DNA of 64,000 nucleotides, taken from contig JAPCJH010000001.1 in NCBI GenBank assembly GCA_027887045.1, positions 124,001-188,000 of the forward strand, in the 5' to 3' direction. Positions within the stretch are counted from its first letter, which is position 1. Each line of letters begins with the position of its first letter. This stretch comes from Nitrososphaerota archaeon. GTDB taxonomy: Archaea > Thermoproteota > Nitrososphaeria > Nitrososphaerales > Gagatemarchaeaceae. Under the pieces are notes generated by a model. That model did not search any database. It was not told where the DNA came from and was given only the letters and a program-made list of their open reading frames with translations. Both the position numbers and the translations under genes were made by a program. Below, in pieces: positions 40,152 through 48,439 of the stretch.

Positions 40152-42065
40152 TTGGCACAGAAAGCGAATCAGATCAATCTGATGAGCACCATACTGAATA
40201 ATATCCCAGCGGAAGCTGGGATAACCAGGATAGAGTACGAGGGTCCGAGGATAGCCCTCTACACGAAGAATCCCAACTACCTGCAGAAGAACAACTACAT
40301 CATCTCCGAAATCGTGAACTCGCTGAAGAAGAGGGTCGTGACCCGCACGGAGAAGTCGATCAGGAAGCAGGAATCAGAGGCCCGGGCCATCCTAGAGAAG
40401 CTCCTCCCGCCCGGGACGGGGACGCCAGGCTATTTCTTCGACGACGCGCTCGGGGAGATCACCGTGGAGGTAGATGCACCGAGGCTACTTTCGCAGGAGG
40501 CTGGGTTCGACCTGGGGAGCGCGATGGAGCAGACGGGATGGAAGATCAAGGTGCGCAAGGCGCCCCACACCCAGTCCACGTCGATCCAAAACGTCTACTA
40601 CGCGATGAAGGCCGGGAACGACGAGAGAGAGAGGTTTTACAGGGAACTCGGAGAATCGATCTTCAGGCCTAGGCTAACTTCGACTGAACAGATAACGATC
40701 AAGACGCTCGGCGCCTTCCAGGAGGTGGGGAGGTCCTCACTGCTCCTGGAAACGGCCGAGAGCAAGGTCCTGCTTGACGCGGGAATCCACCCCGGCGCGA
40801 GGAACAGCTGGGACGCCTATCCGAGGCTCGACTGGGCGGACATCTCGCTTGACGAGTTGGACGCCGTCGTCATAAGCCACTCCCACCTCGACCACATGGG
40901 TTTCCTCCCAGCGCTCTTCAAGTTCGGGTACGAGGGCCCCGTCTACTGCACCGAGCCGACGCTCCCACTGATGACGCTGCTGCAGAATGATTTCGTGAAG
41001 ATCGCACAGATCGAAGGAGGGAGGATCATCTACGACCCGAAGGACATCAGGGACATGATCCAGCACACCATCACGCTTCCGTACGGAATGGTGACCGACA
41101 TCTCCCCGGACATAAAGCTGGTCCTGAACAACGCGGGGCACATTCTCGGGTCCGCAACGGTCCACCTGCACATCGGCGAGGGGGCGCACAACGTCGTGTA
41201 CACGGGGGACTACAAGTACGGCAGGACACAACTGCTGGACTCGGCAACGTGGAACTACCCGCGGGTGGAGACGCTGATCACAGAAGGCACCTACGGAGCC
41301 AAGGAGGACATCATGCCCATCCGTGAAGAAGTGGAGATGAACTTCGTCAACGCAATCAACGGAACGCTCAAGGAAGGTGGGAAGGTACTGATCCCGGTCC
41401 CCGCCGTGGGGAGGGCCCAGGAGATCCTCCTCGTCATAGACCAGTACATGAAGAGCAAGCTGCTCACGGAAGCTCCCGTTTTCATCGAAGGGATGATCTC
41501 GGAGGCGACGGCGATTCACGTGGCGTTCGCCGAATATCTGTCCAGAGACCTGAGGGCGAAGATCCTCGAAGAGGGTGTGAACCCGTTCCTGTCGGAGTAC
41601 TTCAACCCCATCGAGCACGCTTCCAGCCGCGACGAGGCACTGCGCGAGGGTCCGGCGGTCATCATGGCGACATCGGGTATGCTCGAAGGAGGGCCGGTGC
41701 TCGGATACTTCGAAGACATCGCACCCGTAGAGAAGAACAAGATCCTCTTCGTCTCGTATCAGGTTCAAGGGACGCTCGGGCGGAGAGTGCTCGACGGCTC
41801 GAGTCAGGCGAGTCTGATGGGGCAGGACGGAAAGATCAAGATCGTGGACGTCAGGTGCAAGACGCAGAAGGTCGAGGGGTTCAGCGGCCACAGCGACTAC
41901 AATCAGATAATCAGGTTCATCGGGAAGCTGAGGCCGAAGCTACAACAGGTAATAGTGGGACACGGGGAGAAGAGGAAGTGCGAAAACCTGGCCTATTCGA
42001 TCCAACGGATATACAGGGTCCCTACTCTACATCCGGCAGTGCAAGAAGCGATAAGGCTCTATTGA
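40152..42065 (+). CDS. aCPSF1-type KH-domain beta-CASP ribonuclease
   Basis: This 637-residue protein has an N-terminal pair of KH-like RNA-binding domains (about 1-180), then a metallo-beta-lactamase domain with VVISHSHLDHMGFLP near 238-252 and NNAGHILGSATVHLH near 330, interrupted by the beta-CASP insert (about 385-560), and the late GFSGHSDYNQIIRF near 585. The archaeal orthologue is an endonuclease and terminator that cleaves transcripts at their U-rich 3' ends. The length and domain order are those of the conserved archaeal family. The start is TTG at 40152, directly following psmB. Confidence 0.95.
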   Translation: MAQKANQINLMSTILNNIPAEAGITRIEYEGPRIALYTKNPNYLQKNNYIISEIVNSLKKRVVTRTEKSIRKQESEARAILEKLLPPGTGTPGYFFDDALGEITVEVDAPRLLSQEAGFDLGSAMEQTGWKIKVRKAPHTQSTSIQNVYYAMKAGNDERERFYRELGESIFRPRLTSTEQITIKTLGAFQEVGRSSLLLETAESKVLLDAGIHPGARNSWDAYPRLDWADISLDELDAVVISHSHLDHMGFLPALFKFGYEGPVYCTEPTLPLMTLLQNDFVKIAQIEGGRIIYDPKDIRDMIQHTITLPYGMVTDISPDIKLVLNNAGHILGSATVHLHIGEGAHNVVYTGDYKYGRTQLLDSATWNYPRVETLITEGTYGAKEDIMPIREEVEMNFVNAINGTLKEGGKVLIPVPAVGRAQEILLVIDQYMKSKLLTEAPVFIEGMISEATAIHVAFAEYLSRDLRAKILEEGVNPFLSEYFNPIEHASSRDEALREGPAVIMATSGMLEGGPVLGYFEDIAPVEKNKILFVSYQVQGTLGRRVLDGSSQASLMGQDGKIKIVDVRCKTQKVEGFSGHSDYNQIIRFIGKLRPKLQQVIVGHGEKRKCENLAYSIQRIYRVPTLHPAVQEAIRLY

Positions 42066-42084
42066 CCCTGGAAGGTGCGCGACC

Positions 42085-42390
42085 CTACTGGAGTCCGCGC
42101 CAGATCTTGACTCCTGGCGGCGTTATGACGACCCGTTCGTCGCCGAGACGGGCAATGTCTCCCCCGATCGACGTCGCGAACTCGTAGAGCTGTTCCACAG
42201 ACGACTTGAGCTCGTCGACGTTCTTCTGCGCGAGTGGTGTGACCTTAAGGATGACGATGGTCTTCTTCGCAACATCCTCCTGTATCTTCTGAATGTCCTC
42301 TATGCTCCTCAGGGCGAGGGCCTTGAGGAGGATTCCGTCCCCTTTGTCATCGAGCTTTTGTTCTTCAACGACCTTGGAAGACACTGACAA
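42085..42390 (-). CDS. sepF: SepF-like cell-division protein
   Basis: This 101-residue protein corresponds to archaeal SepF: IEDIQKIQEDVAKKTIVILKVTPL near residues 30-53, then VDELKSSVEQLYEFATSIGGDIARL and the C-terminal ERVVITPPGVKIWRG strand. SepF binds FtsZ and anchors it to the membrane in archaea that divide with FtsZ. The short N-terminal region lacks a clear amphipathic anchor, so membrane binding is unclear. The start is ATG at 42390. It converges with the aCPSF1 gene, separated by 19 bases. Confidence 0.8.
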   Translation of the reverse strand: MSVSSKVVEEQKLDDKGDGILLKALALRSIEDIQKIQEDVAKKTIVILKVTPLAQKNVDELKSSVEQLYEFATSIGGDIARLGDERVVITPPGVKIWRGLQ

Positions 42391-42453
42391 ACACCAATTC
42401 TAAGAACAATTTTGCCATTATTAAGCATGAGGCCCTGAGGATATTAGCGCCAA

Positions 42454-42468
42454 CCCCCCCCCCCCCCC
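42454..42468 (+). repeat. Run of 15 C bases
   Basis: Fifteen consecutive cytosines lie just before the stop end of the PUA-domain gene (minus strand, so a G run in its transcript). Such a long homopolymer is unusual. It may mark a sequencing-length uncertainty or a G-quadruplex-forming end. Confidence 0.7.
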
Positions 42469-42472
42469 GAGG

Positions 42473-42955
42473 TCAGACTTCCTTGTACAGCGTCCAGAAC
42501 CTGTCCCCTACATGATGGATGTTCCTCACGCAGGGACCCTTCGACAACAGGGCCATCTCCGCGCTCGTGATGAGGGTCTTCCCGACAGCTATTCCGCGTC
42601 CCTTCTTCTCCTCTCTCACCGCGACGGTCCTGTCAGCGTCCCCCCACTCGTCGTACGATCTTACCCCCGGGCGCATGACATCGGCCCCGTTCAGCATGAA
42701 CTTTATCGCGCCCTCGTCCACCCTGACGGAGGGGAATAGAGCGAGGGCATCCTGAGAACCGAGGAACGGGATGAAATGATCCCCCTTTTGGATGAAGACG
42801 TACCTTTCGTCGAGGGTTACGAAGATGACGCCCTCGGAGGGTTCGGAGCAGCTCGCCTGCGAGGAATGACCCAGCTCAAGAGTAATCGAGAGTGAGGATT
42901 GAAGCTTCGCGATGAGTTCCTGGGAGTCGTGCCTCGACATGACCCACCGCTTCAA
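42473..42955 (-). CDS. PUA-domain RNA-binding protein
   Basis: The protein has 160 residues. The last 80 residues form a PUA domain: GAIKFMLNGADVMRPGVRSYDEW near 82-104, VREEKKGRGIAVGKTLI near 112-128 and the glycine-rich turns typical of PUA. The first half resembles the pre-PUA domain of the MCT-1/Tma20 family, including VRVDEGAIKF at the junction. Those proteins act in translation re-initiation or rRNA binding. The start is TTG at 42955, leaderless from a TTTATTTAAG box at about 42976-42985; ATG 42940 is an alternative. The promoter region is shared with the divergent Lsm gene. Confidence 0.8.
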   Translation of the reverse strand: MKRWVMSRHDSQELIAKLQSSLSITLELGHSSQASCSEPSEGVIFVTLDERYVFIQKGDHFIPFLGSQDALALFPSVRVDEGAIKFMLNGADVMRPGVRSYDEWGDADRTVAVREEKKGRGIAVGKTLITSAEMALLSKGPCVRNIHHVGDRFWTLYKEV

Positions 42956-43021
42956 CTGCTCTACATCACACTATGGCTTAAATAAAGGAGTCCGCGAGCG
43001 CATGAACAAGAAGGATTCTCT

Positions 43022-43252
43022 TTGTCAGTCGACATGGCGGTCAAGGTTCTCGACGAGAGCCTTGGAAAAATCGTTCTAATCAAGATCAAAGGCGGAAAGA
43101 TGATTCGTGGAGCCCTGCAGGGTTTCGACCAGCACATGAACCTCTCGCTCGACAATGCGGAGGAAGTGAGCGAGGACGGAAAATCGAGCACCCTCGGGAC
43201 CCTGATAGTGCGCGGAGACAACATCATAATGATCTCCCCGCCCTCGTCCTGA
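43022..43252 (+). CDS. lsm: Sm-like (Lsm) RNA-binding protein
   Basis: This protein of about 76 residues carries both Sm motifs: LGKIVLIKIKGGKMIRGALQGFDQHMNLSLDNAEE (Sm1, in part) near residues 14-48 and IVRGDNIIMISP (Sm2) near 62-73. It forms heptameric rings that bind U-rich RNA. The start used here is TTG at 43022; ATG at 43034 (MAVKVLDES) would match the typical start and is also likely. The TTAAATAA patch at about 42977 serves this promoter and the divergent PUA gene. Confidence 0.94.
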   Translation: MSVDMAVKVLDESLGKIVLIKIKGGKMIRGALQGFDQHMNLSLDNAEEVSEDGKSSTLGTLIVRGDNIIMISPPSS

Positions 43253-43303
43253 CATACCTCAAGGCTAATATGCGAACTTCAACCTAGGTGTGAGCGCCGA
43301 CCC

Positions 43304-44038
43304 TTGGTCAACGCATCCGCACCGTTACTGACGACTTTTCTATCCTTTCTTGCCTTAGGTGACTCGACGGACCCGCTCACGTGGATCGTGGCGGCGGCTG
43401 GAGGAGTCGCGGTCGGGGTCGTCGGCTCGTATTTCCTTTTCTCTCGCAGGCCGCAGCAGCGTGTGGTATCCATGCCCGTGCAGCGCAGCGAGGTGCGGGC
43501 CTCGAGGAGCGAGAGCGTCCCCGCCGAGGAGCTTGACAAGTCGAAACGGGAAATGCGCTCGATCATGCTGGAGAGGGACCTCCTCTCCGCCGCCCTGATG
43601 AAGGTCTACGAAGCGGAGACCGAGGGGAGGATCACACGCGAGGAGAGGGAAATGATCGCGAAGAAGTACAGCGACCAGATCAGGGGGATGCAGGAGAAGC
43701 TCAAGGATGTGGAACTCATAGTCGAGGTGGGCGAGCTCGAGAAGCTCAGGGAGGAGCTCGTTACGATGTTCCAGGAGAAGATACACAACATCGAGACGAG
43801 GCTCGACCAGGCCAAGGACAGACTTGGCCCCGCGGCCCCAGAGCTCGCGAAGAAGCAGGCTGCCCGTATCGAGCGCGCGTCCCGTGCGGACGACCTGGAG
43901 AGGGCGGTCGAGAAACGCGCACGACCCGAAATGTCTGATTCGGAGCGCCGTGTAAAGGAGATCCGGGACGAGGTCATGGACGCTCTGACCAAGCTAGAAC
44001 AGATCGACGTAGACAAGAAACCGCAGGACAACGTCTGA
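43304..44038 (+). CDS. Membrane-anchored coiled-coil protein
   Basis: The protein has 244 residues. After a short N-terminus there is one hydrophobic segment (about residues 27-47, WIVAAAGGVAVGVVGSYFLF), followed by a basic stretch and a long charged coiled coil (about 75-240, rich in E, K and R). It looks like a protein tethered to the membrane with a cytoplasmic rod. I do not recognise the family. The start is TTG at 43304. The TGA stop overlaps the ATG of rpiA (ATGA-type coupling at 44038), so they are co-translated. Confidence 0.7.
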   Translation: MVNASAPLLTTFLSFLALGDSTDPLTWIVAAAGGVAVGVVGSYFLFSRRPQQRVVSMPVQRSEVRASRSESVPAEELDKSKREMRSIMLERDLLSAALMKVYEAETEGRITREEREMIAKKYSDQIRGMQEKLKDVELIVEVGELEKLREELVTMFQEKIHNIETRLDQAKDRLGPAAPELAKKQAARIERASRADDLERAVEKRARPEMSDSERRVKEIRDEVMDALTKLEQIDVDKKPQDNV

Positions 44039-44721
44039 TGGAGAAGCTGAGGGCCGGTCTCAGAGGAGTGGCGGAGTCCATCTCCTCCGAGATAAAGGAC
44101 AACATGGTCCTGGGGCTCGGGAGCGGATCCACAGTCGCGATGTTGCTAGAAGAACTTTCCCGCGTCTTGGTAGCAAAGGGCATCTCGGTCAGCGGGGTCC
44201 CCACCTCCACGCAGATCGAGATTGTCGCATCACGGAACGGAATATCCATCGTCCCCTTCTCGGGGAGCGTGGATTTCGTGGTGGACGGCGCGGACCAGGT
44301 GGACGCGAAATTGAACCTGATCAAGGGAGGGGGCGGGGCGCTCCTTAAGGAGAAGGTCTTGATGGGCAGCGGGAAGAAAATAGCGGTGGTCGCGGGGGAG
44401 GAGAAGTTCGCCCCTCGCCTCTGCTCGGGAGGTGTGAGGGTCCCCGTAGAAGTCGTCCCCTTCGCGAGGGCGACCGTGAAGGACAGGCTCTCAAGCCTCG
44501 GAGGTGACCCGCAGGAGAGGCTCCTGCCGAAAGGCTACCCGCAATACACTGAAAACGGAAACCTCCTCCTCGACACGGGATTCAAGCCGCTGGAGAACCC
44601 GCAGGAACTCGAGGTTGAGATCAAGAAAACCCCAGGGGTCGTGGAGGTCGGCATCTTCACGATCAAGCCCATCACCGTTTACAGGGTGAGAGACGACGGG
44701 GGGTACGCCGCACTAAAGTAA
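44038..44721 (+). CDS. rpiA: Ribose 5-phosphate isomerase A
   Basis: This 227-residue enzyme interconverts ribose 5-phosphate and ribulose 5-phosphate. Motifs are LGLGSGSTVAMLLEEL near residue 23, VDFVVDGADQVDAKLNLIKGGGGALLKEK near 82-110 with the catalytic acid cluster, and VVPFARATV, all in place. DTGFKPL near 176 completes it. It is the RpiA type rather than the unrelated RpiB. The start is ATG at 44038, overlapping the end of the preceding membrane-protein gene. The downstream interval to 44835 contains no gene. Confidence 0.95.
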   Translation: MEKLRAGLRGVAESISSEIKDNMVLGLGSGSTVAMLLEELSRVLVAKGISVSGVPTSTQIEIVASRNGISIVPFSGSVDFVVDGADQVDAKLNLIKGGGGALLKEKVLMGSGKKIAVVAGEEKFAPRLCSGGVRVPVEVVPFARATVKDRLSSLGGDPQERLLPKGYPQYTENGNLLLDTGFKPLENPQELEVEIKKTPGVVEVGIFTIKPITVYRVRDDGGYAALK

Positions 44722-44835
44722 AGCGGGGCACTGTCAACTCTTCGGAAATTCGGGCTTGATGTTCCCCTGTTGTATCCAAATAACCTGACAAAGCCTAGGG
44801 ATACTTCATCCTCGGTAACCGAGACGCCAAATGGC

Positions 44836-46407
44836 TCAAGGTTGGAGAGTGTCTGATGCTGAGTCGGTGACCTCGATCGCGCTTTTCACAACAGCAATCC
44901 TGTGTTCGACTTCCTGAACTCTCTTCTGTTGGTCTTTGACTCTATCTTCGACGTCTGAGTGCGCTTGCAGATAGAGGCCGTCTTCCTTTATTCTCTTCTT
45001 GTTGGATTCAATCTCGGCTTTAGCCTTGCCAATATTCTGAGCCACAAGTTCTCGTTCCCTAATCACGTTCTGAAATAATTCGCTTGAGAATTCAGTTGAC
45101 GGAGGAAGAGCTGGCAAGACAACATCATTCAACTGCTCTTTAAGCTCGTTGATTCTCATGTCGTGTGAAGAAGCATCAAACGTTTCTCCTGTCAGTTCTA
45201 TTTGCTTCTTCAGAGTTTGGATACCTATGTTCAATGTGTCCGCCTCTCTTCTTTCACTTTGCGCCCTTGCCGTCATTGCTTCAACGAGAGCCATAGCACC
45301 CCTAGAAATATTGAATATCGAACTGTATCTGGTAACTCCTCTACAGATAGCGAATATCTCATTTTCAATCGAAGATTTTTGAGAATTCGATTGTTCCAAG
45401 GAAGCCTCGGTAGTCTGCAGGTCTCTGTTTCTGCTGTCAAGCAAATCCGACTTTGACGCGAATCGCTCCAATGAACCAAGCTTTGATATTCCCGAAATTG
45501 CGTTAGCCAGGAATGCGGCGGAGAACGCGCCGGCGACGGCAAAAACAACTGCCAGAGTAAGAAATCCCGCCACGTACGAAATGAAGGCAAGAATGAAGGA
45601 TGCGATGGTTCCTGCGGCGAAGGGTCTGACCCTATTCTTTGACCGTCGTAATCTTTGGAGCGTCTGGGCATCCAGCCCGTGGAGTTCAGTCATGAGCAGC
45701 GAGATTTCCTTGGTGAGATCCTTCTGGCGTTGCTTGGCATCAAGGATCTTTGTCTCCACGTCTCGAATAGAATCCCTTTTCCCTTTCAGCGGCTCGAGGG
45801 CGGCTTCGACAGCGACCAACTCCGCATAATTTTCAAGATCTTTGGTATAGGCACCGATTTGATTTTCCAATGACGAGACTTGCCCTTCGAAAGTCCTAAC
45901 CTCTCTTTCAGCGAAATTTAGCTCGGTTTCTAGGTCAGTTTTCCTACGAAGTGCTGTGTCGTACAAGGTTAGTTGCTCATGAAGCTCTCTCAGCCTGTCG
46001 TGCTCCTTCTGAAAATCGAGAAGAGAAACATGATTTATTCTGTTAGCTTCTTCAAGCTGATCTATCTCTAGTCTTCTTCTTTCCGTTTCCTCTCTTAGAG
46101 CTTCGAGCCTCTGTCTCGCTAAACGAGCTTCATGAGCTTCTGCATTTGCGAATCGCTCAGAAAGTTTAGAGATGTCAGCTTTGATTATTTTCCCTTCCTC
46201 AGAAAGAAAGCCCTTTTTCTTACCGAGCTCGCTTAGAGCTGCTACAACTTCATCGATGATGTGCAACCTTCCCTTAGAGTGCCGCGAATTTTCTTCTTTT
46301 TCAGCCTTGGCAATTTTCTTTCGAATAGTTTTTTCTATCACCTCAAATCGTCTTTGTTCATCGTCTTTTACATCATATCCATCCAAAATGTTAAACATTC
46401 GATTCAC
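44836..46407 (-). CDS. Large coiled-coil membrane protein, orphan
   Basis: This 523-residue protein consists of two long coiled coils, about residues 20-245 and 305-510, flanking a hydrophobic hairpin at about 262-304. This rod-hairpin-rod order resembles the middle of bacterial YhaN-type and Rad50-like proteins, but no Walker A, Walker B or signature motif is present. It might be a scaffold or a remnant of an ATPase. The gene is clearly AT-richer than its surroundings, and its codon use differs, which suggests transfer. The start is ATG at 46407. Neither neighbour (rpiA, zinc ferredoxin) explains it. Confidence 0.6.
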   Translation of the reverse strand: MNRMFNILDGYDVKDDEQRRFEVIEKTIRKKIAKAEKEENSRHSKGRLHIIDEVVAALSELGKKKGFLSEEGKIIKADISKLSERFANAEAHEARLARQRLEALREETERRRLEIDQLEEANRINHVSLLDFQKEHDRLRELHEQLTLYDTALRRKTDLETELNFAEREVRTFEGQVSSLENQIGAYTKDLENYAELVAVEAALEPLKGKRDSIRDVETKILDAKQRQKDLTKEISLLMTELHGLDAQTLQRLRRSKNRVRPFAAGTIASFILAFISYVAGFLTLAVVFAVAGAFSAAFLANAISGISKLGSLERFASKSDLLDSRNRDLQTTEASLEQSNSQKSSIENEIFAICRGVTRYSSIFNISRGAMALVEAMTARAQSERREADTLNIGIQTLKKQIELTGETFDASSHDMRINELKEQLNDVVLPALPPSTEFSSELFQNVIRERELVAQNIGKAKAEIESNKKRIKEDGLYLQAHSDVEDRVKDQQKRVQEVEHRIAVVKSAIEVTDSASDTLQP

Positions 46408-46639
46408 CTATCACCAAAATCGCCCCAGCTTCTGCCCGACATCTCTCAGATTCAGTCCAAAAGCACGCTCGCCCCAGACCTCTTCGCCCATGGGGAGAGC
46501 CTTCAAACCAATTTTGGAAACATTTCGGGAGTTATATACTTCACGGAGGGTCTGGGGAGCCTCTGTTAAGTTATTGGGGACACGATAAAGAAACTTCAAG
46601 CGCGAATGTCCCGAGGAGTTAACAGTCCCCAAAGCGGGT

Positions 46640-46650
46640 AAATTTATAAT
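46640..46650 (+). promoter_or_regulatory. TATA element of the zinc ferredoxin gene
   Basis: AAATTTATAAT lies about 35-44 bases upstream of the TTG at 46684. The region just upstream contains GGGGAC/GTCCCC repeats (46574-46581 TTGGGGAC and 46625-46632 GTCCCCAA form an inverted pair), which might be a regulator site. Confidence 0.4.
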
Positions 46651-46683
46651 GGGGGACATCTGGACGCGTTCTGGATACTATCG

Positions 46684-47112
46684 TTGACAAAAGACGTAGG
46701 GTTCAAGTCCGCACCTATCGATCCGAACTTCCTGTCGAAGCCGGACGAGTTTCCCGTAACCGGCGAGCACAACGGACACAAGGTCCGCGCAGCGGGGAAG
46801 GTCAGGATGGACGGGGACGGGAAGCCCTATCCCACCACCCAGGGGATTCACGGCACGCAGGTAGCTGTGGACTTCGACTCGTGCATCGCCGACGGGGTGT
46901 GCATGGACGTGTGCCCGGTCTTCGTGTTCGAATGGGCGCTGAACCCGGGGCAGGCGGGGACGGGGAAGGACAAGATCGTCGAAAAGGGGACCCCGGAATG
47001 GGACGTGTGGCGGTCCGACAAGTCTGACATGGTGAGGGAGATGGATTGTATATTCTGCATGGCGTGTGAAACGTCGTGTCCCACGCTCTCCATCAAAATT
47101 ACTCAGCCTTAG
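46684..47112 (+). CDS. zfx: Zinc-containing ferredoxin
   Basis: The protein has 142 residues. The C-terminal half is a dicluster ferredoxin: FDSCIADGVCMDVCPVF near residues 64-80 and CIFCMACETSCPTLSI near 121-137, giving cysteine sets for two [3Fe-4S]/[4Fe-4S] clusters. The N-terminal 60 residues contain EHNGHKV and GIHGTQ, histidines in the place that binds the extra zinc in Sulfolobus-type zinc ferredoxins. A long insert separates the cysteine sets. It is a low-potential electron carrier, for example for oxoacid oxidoreductases and the reductase at 13043. The start is TTG at 46684. Confidence 0.9.
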   Translation: MTKDVGFKSAPIDPNFLSKPDEFPVTGEHNGHKVRAAGKVRMDGDGKPYPTTQGIHGTQVAVDFDSCIADGVCMDVCPVFVFEWALNPGQAGTGKDKIVEKGTPEWDVWRSDKSDMVREMDCIFCMACETSCPTLSIKITQP

Positions 47113-47270
47113 TCGGCGTTTTCAATCTTTCGAGTAAGAAACTCCCGTTTCTCTGAGCCCTAACTTGCTTCCAGTCGTTTGAGTCCCATGACTTTTGGTT
47201 GCCTAAAACGCGCTTCGGGTGCGATTCGTTATGCTGGCTAGTCCGGCGCAGCGGTCGTCCCGTTACCTTC

Positions 47271-48320
47271 TCAGTGGTTTGGATGATTTTCTAGGTAGAT
47301 CCTTTCTGCCTCTGCCACGTACATGTCCCGATCTTTCTTTATCTTCTGCCTGATTTCCTCCATTTTGGGTCCAACCCAACTCCACGAGTCTCTCGACGAA
47401 GGAGCCATCGCCAATTCTTTCTTGCTTACCTTCTCTGCATGCCTAAGGGGAAGTCTACGAAGCAGCTCTTGACAGCGCGCAAAACTTTGAATTCCGATCA
47501 TCCAATAGTCCTTTTTCCTCTCTATTCCATATCTCTTAGTTTTCGTACCCTTGCGCTTGCTTAGTGTTGGTCCCCTTATTTGATACCCAAGCAGACCGAG
47601 TCCACGTTTTGCAGTTTCAAGGAGGAGAAGGTCAGTATTGAAGTAGGCGAGCATCAGGGTGGTGCGTCCCTTAGAACTATAGATCGATACGCTTCCGTCA
47701 GCATCCAAGAACCCCGCCGGGTACCCCAAGAGCGTGCTTTCGGTTCGAAAGACCCAGTCACGACATGCCTCGGGGCCTTCTTTCAGAAAATTGAAACTCT
47801 CGTCTAGTATGGTGTGAAAATTCCATTCATAACTCTGAGTATCTTTCTTGAAGCGAGGATGCGCATAGACATGACCATAAGGGGAGAAGAGTTTAGTGAA
47901 TAGAGCTGCGAGGGCGGGATGGGTGGTACTCATCCCAACGGTGATGCTGCCGCGCCACTGGTGATATGCCGTCAAATCACCGTGAGTCAAGCCAAGGAAA
48001 TAGGCCCTATCTTCGACAGTCCCGTCAAAGGGGGTCCTCGGGTATTTCCTTCTCTTCTCTTTGATCGCCTTCAGCCTGGCCTCCTCGAAGGGCCTCGGCG
48101 TAATCCCAAGCTGCCTCGTCAGCCAGGACGTGTAGCCGCTTGTCTTATTCCCTATGATCTTGGCAATGTCGCTTAGCGAAACACCCTTCTCGTGATGCAA
48201 CCGGTTGATGAATTTGCGGATGACTTCCTTTTGTTCCTCGTCCATGTTTTTGATGCTGAGCCCACGAGTCCTGAGAAGCTCAACAACCGCGCGCTCATCC
48301 TCGGAAAGGTCAGCGGACAC
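47271..48320 (-). CDS. Free-standing LAGLIDADG homing endonuclease-like protein
   Basis: The protein has 349 residues. The N-terminal 90 residues contain a helix-turn-helix-like segment (EKGVSLSDIAKIIGNKTSGYTSW near 44-66). Two LAGLIDADG-type helices follow: YFLGLTHGDLTAY near 106-118 and PAGFLDADGSVSIY near 201-214, with the acidic residue in each. It is not inside an identified gene or intron; flanks are the zinc ferredoxin and ada. A DNA-binding domain plus two LAGLIDADG repeats suggests an active or recently active endonuclease, or a domesticated regulator. The start is ATG at 48320. AT-richer than most of the window. Confidence 0.75.
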   Translation of the reverse strand: MSADLSEDERAVVELLRTRGLSIKNMDEEQKEVIRKFINRLHHEKGVSLSDIAKIIGNKTSGYTSWLTRQLGITPRPFEEARLKAIKEKRRKYPRTPFDGTVEDRAYFLGLTHGDLTAYHQWRGSITVGMSTTHPALAALFTKLFSPYGHVYAHPRFKKDTQSYEWNFHTILDESFNFLKEGPEACRDWVFRTESTLLGYPAGFLDADGSVSIYSSKGRTTLMLAYFNTDLLLLETAKRGLGLLGYQIRGPTLSKRKGTKTKRYGIERKKDYWMIGIQSFARCQELLRRLPLRHAEKVSKKELAMAPSSRDSWSWVGPKMEEIRQKIKKDRDMYVAEAERIYLENHPNH

Positions 48321-48421
48321 GTATCATACTCGAGGCCTCCATTTAACACCCCCCCCTCGCATCGTCGCGCCGCTCACTCGGCTTTGAGAGCAAGATTTCG
48401 AGCCAACTGATTAAAAGGGTG

Positions 48422-48435
48422 TCATGCTGGCATGA
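48422..48435. promoter_or_regulatory. Palindromic operator candidate in the ada promoter
   Basis: TCATGC-TG-GCATGA is a perfect 6-base inverted repeat with two bases between. It lies between the TATA-like TTAAAAGG (48411-48418) and the ATG of the Ada-like gene at 48440, in the region of transcription start. It could be an autoregulatory site, since the encoded protein has an AraC-type DNA-binding domain. Confidence 0.45.
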
Positions 48436-48439
48436 TGCA

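Noticed and set aside
46411-46659. Minus-strand frame of 82 codons between the coiled-coil gene and the zinc ferredoxin.
   Set aside because: It runs through the ferredoxin promoter, has no recognisable motif and no start site support.
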